A stretch of 64,000 nt of DNA from Tigriopus japonicus (lineage: Eukaryota; Arthropoda; Copepoda; Harpacticoida; Harpacticidae). Under the pieces are notes generated by a model. It did not search any database. It worked only from the letters and a program-made list of their open reading frames with translations, and was not told where the DNA came from. The first letter of the stretch is position 1, and each line of letters begins with the position of its first letter. Below are positions 60,699 through 64,000 of the stretch, in pieces. The DNA lies in assembly GCA_010645155.1 (NCBI GenBank), contig JAAGOF010000041.1:788097-852096 (forward strand). Reading direction: 5' to 3'. The translations under genes were made by a program, and so were the position numbers.

Positions 60699-60987
60699 TA
60701 GAGGGCTAATTGAGAAATGTCACTCCAGTTCAGTCAGAGGAGATTTGTTTTGAACACACTTCATTGATCCGGCAGCAAGGATGTCAAGTGGCTTGATTCA
60801 TCATGCATTGCTCTTGTTCGTGCAAAGCAGTTGAATGAGCAATTCCGCCACTGACTCCCTGAAAACGCAAGTTCTGGTTTTGAATCACGTAACTTAGCAT
60901 GTTCAACGTCAAATCACATCGCACACGCAGTGCAGGCTTGGTGACTCACAAATATTTTTGGAGTGTCATTTTTCTGTTAGCCCTCTA
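60699..60987. mobile_element. 289-bp TIR element, TAGAGGGCTAA family, copy 2
   Basis: Same termini and about 90 percent similar interior to the copy at 52571. Flanks ACTCGCTG (60691-60698) and ACTCGATG (60988-60995) match at seven of eight bases. Confidence 0.92.
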
Positions 60988-60995
60988 ACTCGATG

Positions 60996-61330
60996 TACAG
61001 CCTCAGGCTGCTCGCGCCAAACACCCAAAAAGAGGGAGGTCAGCTGTTGAATTAGCCTCTCTTTTAAGGCAGTGCGTTGACAGTTTGGCACGATCAAACA
61101 TCCAATGTGCCCCACAGACCAGCCCCAGACTTCTCACTTCTCGCTGAGCAGGCAGACTGCCGTGACAGTGTGGAGATCCGTGACCTCTAGATGACGCAGG
61201 CTGTATTTTCTGGATTGACTGTGAGAATCAAATTTCAAGCAGGGTAGTGCCCTCTATGACGTTCCTTATGAAACCGTCCTTTTTAGGAATGTTGTTAGGT
61301 AATCCCTCGTAGAGGGCGGTTTTGGTGACG
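60996..61330. other. GC-richer unassigned stretch
   Basis: Markedly richer in G and C than its surroundings. Contains GTGCCCTCTATGACGTTCC and GTAGAGGGCGGTTTTGGTGA, related to the TAGAGGGC element ends next door. It could be a related, larger element or an untranslated exon; no frame looks coding. Confidence 0.35.
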
Positions 61331-61428
61331 TCAGAAATGAGATATCTTTGTTTTATTTATCTATGTGTGCCCCCACTACAGACCTGTGATGTAATTATAA
61401 TTGAAATTAAGGCTTTCCGACAGCTTCA

Positions 61429-61527
61429 ATCCAACCCTCAACAGGATTCGAACCTACGCCGTCTGGGGAAGCACTTACACTCGGCACTTTTAAGAACGCG
61501 CTAGTACGCGTGTCCACTCTGGCTTCC
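61429..61527 (-). repeat. tRNA-derived SINE-like head, second copy
   Basis: Minus strand GGAAGCCAGAGTGGACACG, then GTAAGTGCTTCCCCAGACGG and B box GGTTCGAATCC. Has about 20 extra bases relative to the copy at 25389. Confidence 0.65.
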
Positions 61528-61695
61528 TTGAAATTTCAATTAAGTTTTGCAATTACATTTCCAGAGCTCTTTCCCTGTTGCTGAAAGAATTTTTATTCAA
61601 TTTGAACCCATAAGGTAAGTAAATGGTCTCTAAATATGGGTGAAATAGTTTATTAAAAAATGTTATAACTAATAATAACTTTTTCGTTGGGCCTC

Positions 61696-62325
61696 AACTT
61701 ACATAATACAATGAAAGTAAAGTTGTTCCCCATTAAGTTGTGGGTCCAAAAAGTGCCATGATGTCTTTGGGTATTTTGATTCAAACCTAAAAAGCCATTC
61801 GGAACACAATTAAACAACTTGCAGAAAAATAAAAAAATCCTTAGTTGAAGATCAAGAAAAAATGTTACAAAAAGGAAATCTTGAGAATTGAAATTTCAAA
61901 AAAAAGTAACTAAAAAGTTCGGATTATTTTCGGATTATGTCGGATCCGAAAAAAATATTTCGCAAATCCGAATCCGACATGCTTTGACGAATCCAAATCT
62001 GAAAATTCTTGCGTCAATCCGAACGAATCCAAATCCGAAAATTCTTGCGTCAATCCGAACGAATCCGACTCCGAAAATTCTTGCGTCAATCCGAACGAAT
62101 CCGAATCTGATCGGATCGGACGAAAAGTCGGATCTGATGCACAGCTCTACTCTGAATACTGTACAGTCCTATCTTCTGGAGTCAGTACGAGATCTCTCAC
62201 CGAGACACGGTGTCTCGAATGAATGGCTTTTTAGGTTTGAATCAAAATACCCAAAGACATCATGGCACTTTTGGGACCCACAACTTATTGGGGAACAACT
62301 TTACTTCTATTGTTTTATGTAAGTT
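61696..62325. mobile_element. Inverted-repeat element with 105-bp near-identical arms
   Basis: Arms 61696-61800 and 62221-62325 match at about 95 percent, including AAGTTGTGGGTCC and GGTATTTTGATTCAAACC. A third partial copy in direct orientation lies at 62680-62750. The space between the arms holds a 36-bp tandem array. Confidence 0.85.
61988..62112. repeat. 36-bp tandem repeat, about 3.4 copies
   Basis: Units contain GAAAATTCTTGCGTCAATCC and GAACGAATCC. The array sits within the inverted-repeat element at 61696-62325 and is followed by GGATCGGACGAAAAGTCGGA, a small imperfect palindrome. Confidence 0.92.
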
Positions 62326-62679
62326 TAGATCCAGGGAAAAGAAGGACCATGTTCAAAATGGACTAAAACCGAAACTTGAAACATTAACCGATTTTTTTCA
62401 AAACTTCTAAGTATTACCCAACTTTGAGTGTCTTTGATAGTGCAAAAAAAAAATCATGGCAAAATGTATGTTAAGTGCCTTTTAAGTGATATATATTTTT
62501 TTAATTTTGAGCTATTTTGACATGAGCTCTAAAACTCGAAAAAATCATTATTTTTGCAATATTGAAAAGCTATATGAAATCTTTGGCAATTGGGATTGTC
62601 ATATAACTGTAGCGTTTTTCGGCCTTTTGGGGTCAAAAATGGACCATTCAAAGTCAAATAACTCAGCTTGATTTTTTTG

Positions 62680-62750
62680 TGGGTCCAAAAAGTGCCATGA
62701 TGTATTTGGGTATTTTGATTCAAACCTAAAAAGCCATTCGGAACACAGTG
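62680..62750 (+). repeat. Partial third copy of the 61696 arm
   Basis: GTGGGTCCAAAAAGTGCCAT through AGCCATTCGGAACACA, nearly identical to 61742-61810. Confidence 0.88.
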
Positions 62751-63121
62751 ATTGAGCTAATCGATTTTGTAAAATAGGACTGGAAATGGGGCTCGCTGTT
62801 TGTCAAGGAAATTATTTAAGGATATTTACAATGCTTTCCAAACGTGGATGAGAAAATTAGACTGGATGTCTAACGTTATTGAGGTGATGTTGTTTGAACG
62901 TCTTATATTGAAAATTGAGATTTATTGCAAAGGCTAACATAAACCAGGAACCCCTGAAAGGGGTGGACACGAACTCCGATTTTTGAAAAAATGGTATGAG
63001 GCCGAGGCTATATTTTGACACAACGTCATTTATTCCTTATTAACGGCTAAAACAGTTGAACACGTGTCTTGAAAGAATTCTGTCGAACTTTTTGTGTTAA
63101 TATTTGTGGACTGGATGTTCT

Positions 63122-63530
63122 TCACCTTGAATTTAGAAGTCCCAGCACTCTTTTTACTCGTCTCATGAACTTTTGACATTCAACTCTCCAAAGGATTTTA
63201 GTCCTCATAAGAATGAGGAAAATACGTAGATGGAATCTTGCTTCACCCATTAGTCCAACTTCAGTGAAACAATGCTCAACAGAAGTATCTGTGGTGGTAT
63301 CTGGAGTGTTACTCATCTTCTATCCTCTTCAACACCTCCACAACGCAGGAACCATTTCCATAGGAAAATGAAAGAACAAGAATGGTCTCATTTTGAAACA
63401 AGATGGAGTCCAAGTCGGAGATGTTGTTGGCTATAACTATTAAAGGGCACTTTTGAGGGTTCTGGATCAGATCAACCATCTGATCCGGATTGGAATAGGA
63501 ACAAAGGCAATCACAATGTCCTTGAGACAA
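63122..63530 (-). other. Unrecognised minus-strand open stretch, possible exon or pseudogene fragment
   Basis: One frame (63530 to 63309) gives 73 residues including CPLIVIANNISDLDSILFQN and VLSFSYGNGSCVVEVLKRIE, with protein-like composition. A second frame (63316 to 63122) overlaps its end by 8 bp, as if a frameshift separated them. Upstream on the same strand (63540-64000) stops are frequent. No family recognised; a decayed gene or an exon of a gene beyond the window are both possible. Confidence 0.25.
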
Positions 63531-64000
63531 AATGAGTAAAAAAACGTGGGGATTAAATCCTGGATTGTGGATTTGATTGAAATTTTTTCAAGTCTTGGGG
63601 CTCAAGAAGGTCAGGACCACGCAGGACTGGGGGTAAGGGTCCTTCAGGACCAGAGGATCATGTCTTATCATTGCAGGGATAGGCTCTACAGGCTTGATAA
63701 GGTTTGATTGGTCTTCTTAGATCCCCTTGTCCAGGAATTAACAATCAAATTGAATGAAAAATCCACACAATTCAATCTTGATGGGAGCATTTCATTCTAA
63801 AGACTTTGAGAGGGTCCATGTAATCCGGGTTAGACTGTCAGATCACCAATTTGGGCTGACTGACTCGAAAGGCAGATCAACATATTGAGCCCATCCATTA
63901 CTAGTAGGTCCACCTGATAGGTTTCAAAGTCATCTTAATTTGCTCTTCATTTGATCGAATTCTTGACACTGAGGATTTCTTCTTTCTTTGTTCTATATGG

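Noticed and set aside
61888..62322. 144-residue frame with internal peptide repeats
   Set aside because: It translates the 36-bp tandem array and an inverted-repeat arm; 36 being a multiple of three keeps the frame open by chance.

Overview
The window looks like AT-rich nuclear DNA from an animal, most likely an arthropod and plausibly a crustacean; that attribution is inference. The basis is a 20-exon receptor gene with GT-AG introns of 58 to 4829 bp, a receptor guanylate cyclase of metazoan architecture, a short run of CCTAA units (the arthropod TTAGG telomere motif) inside a repeat, and a high density of short terminal-inverted-repeat (TIR) transposons. There is no sign of bacterial, organellar or viral gene organisation.

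Layout. 1-14056: no gene supported; old repeats, including a 729-bp TIR element at 4830-5558. 14091-43044 (+): a complete receptor guanylate cyclase. The twenty exons join without a frame break into 4014 nt (1337 residues plus stop): signal peptide, ligand-binding ectodomain, one membrane segment, kinase-homology pseudokinase, dimerisation helix, class III cyclase with all key residues, and a Ser/Pro/Arg-rich tail ending in a PDZ-ligand-like TSVV. Its introns hold a long-TIR element family (four clear copies), other TIR elements and minisatellites. 43045-48692: intergenic, with a 1406-bp TIR element and a 324-bp element. 48693-58874 (+): a second complete gene, five exons, 1194 nt (397 residues), encoding a probable secreted protein with a PAN/Apple-like cysteine module followed by kelch-like propeller repeats. 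Its last exon lies beyond a 6.6-kb intron and sits between arms of a large imperfect inverted repeat (56.17-57.50 and 59.29-60.58 kb). 58875-64000: repeats, a tRNA-derived SINE-like copy, and an unrecognised minus-strand open stretch at 63.1-63.5 kb.

How it works together. The cyclase would turn an extracellular signal into cytosolic cGMP. The kelch protein is probably exported and no functional link between the two genes is visible. The strongest non-genic signal is several distinct TIR families that carry 8-bp target duplications of hAT type. Two insertions can be checked inside the window because related repeat copies keep the uninterrupted site. No novel multi-gene system was found.
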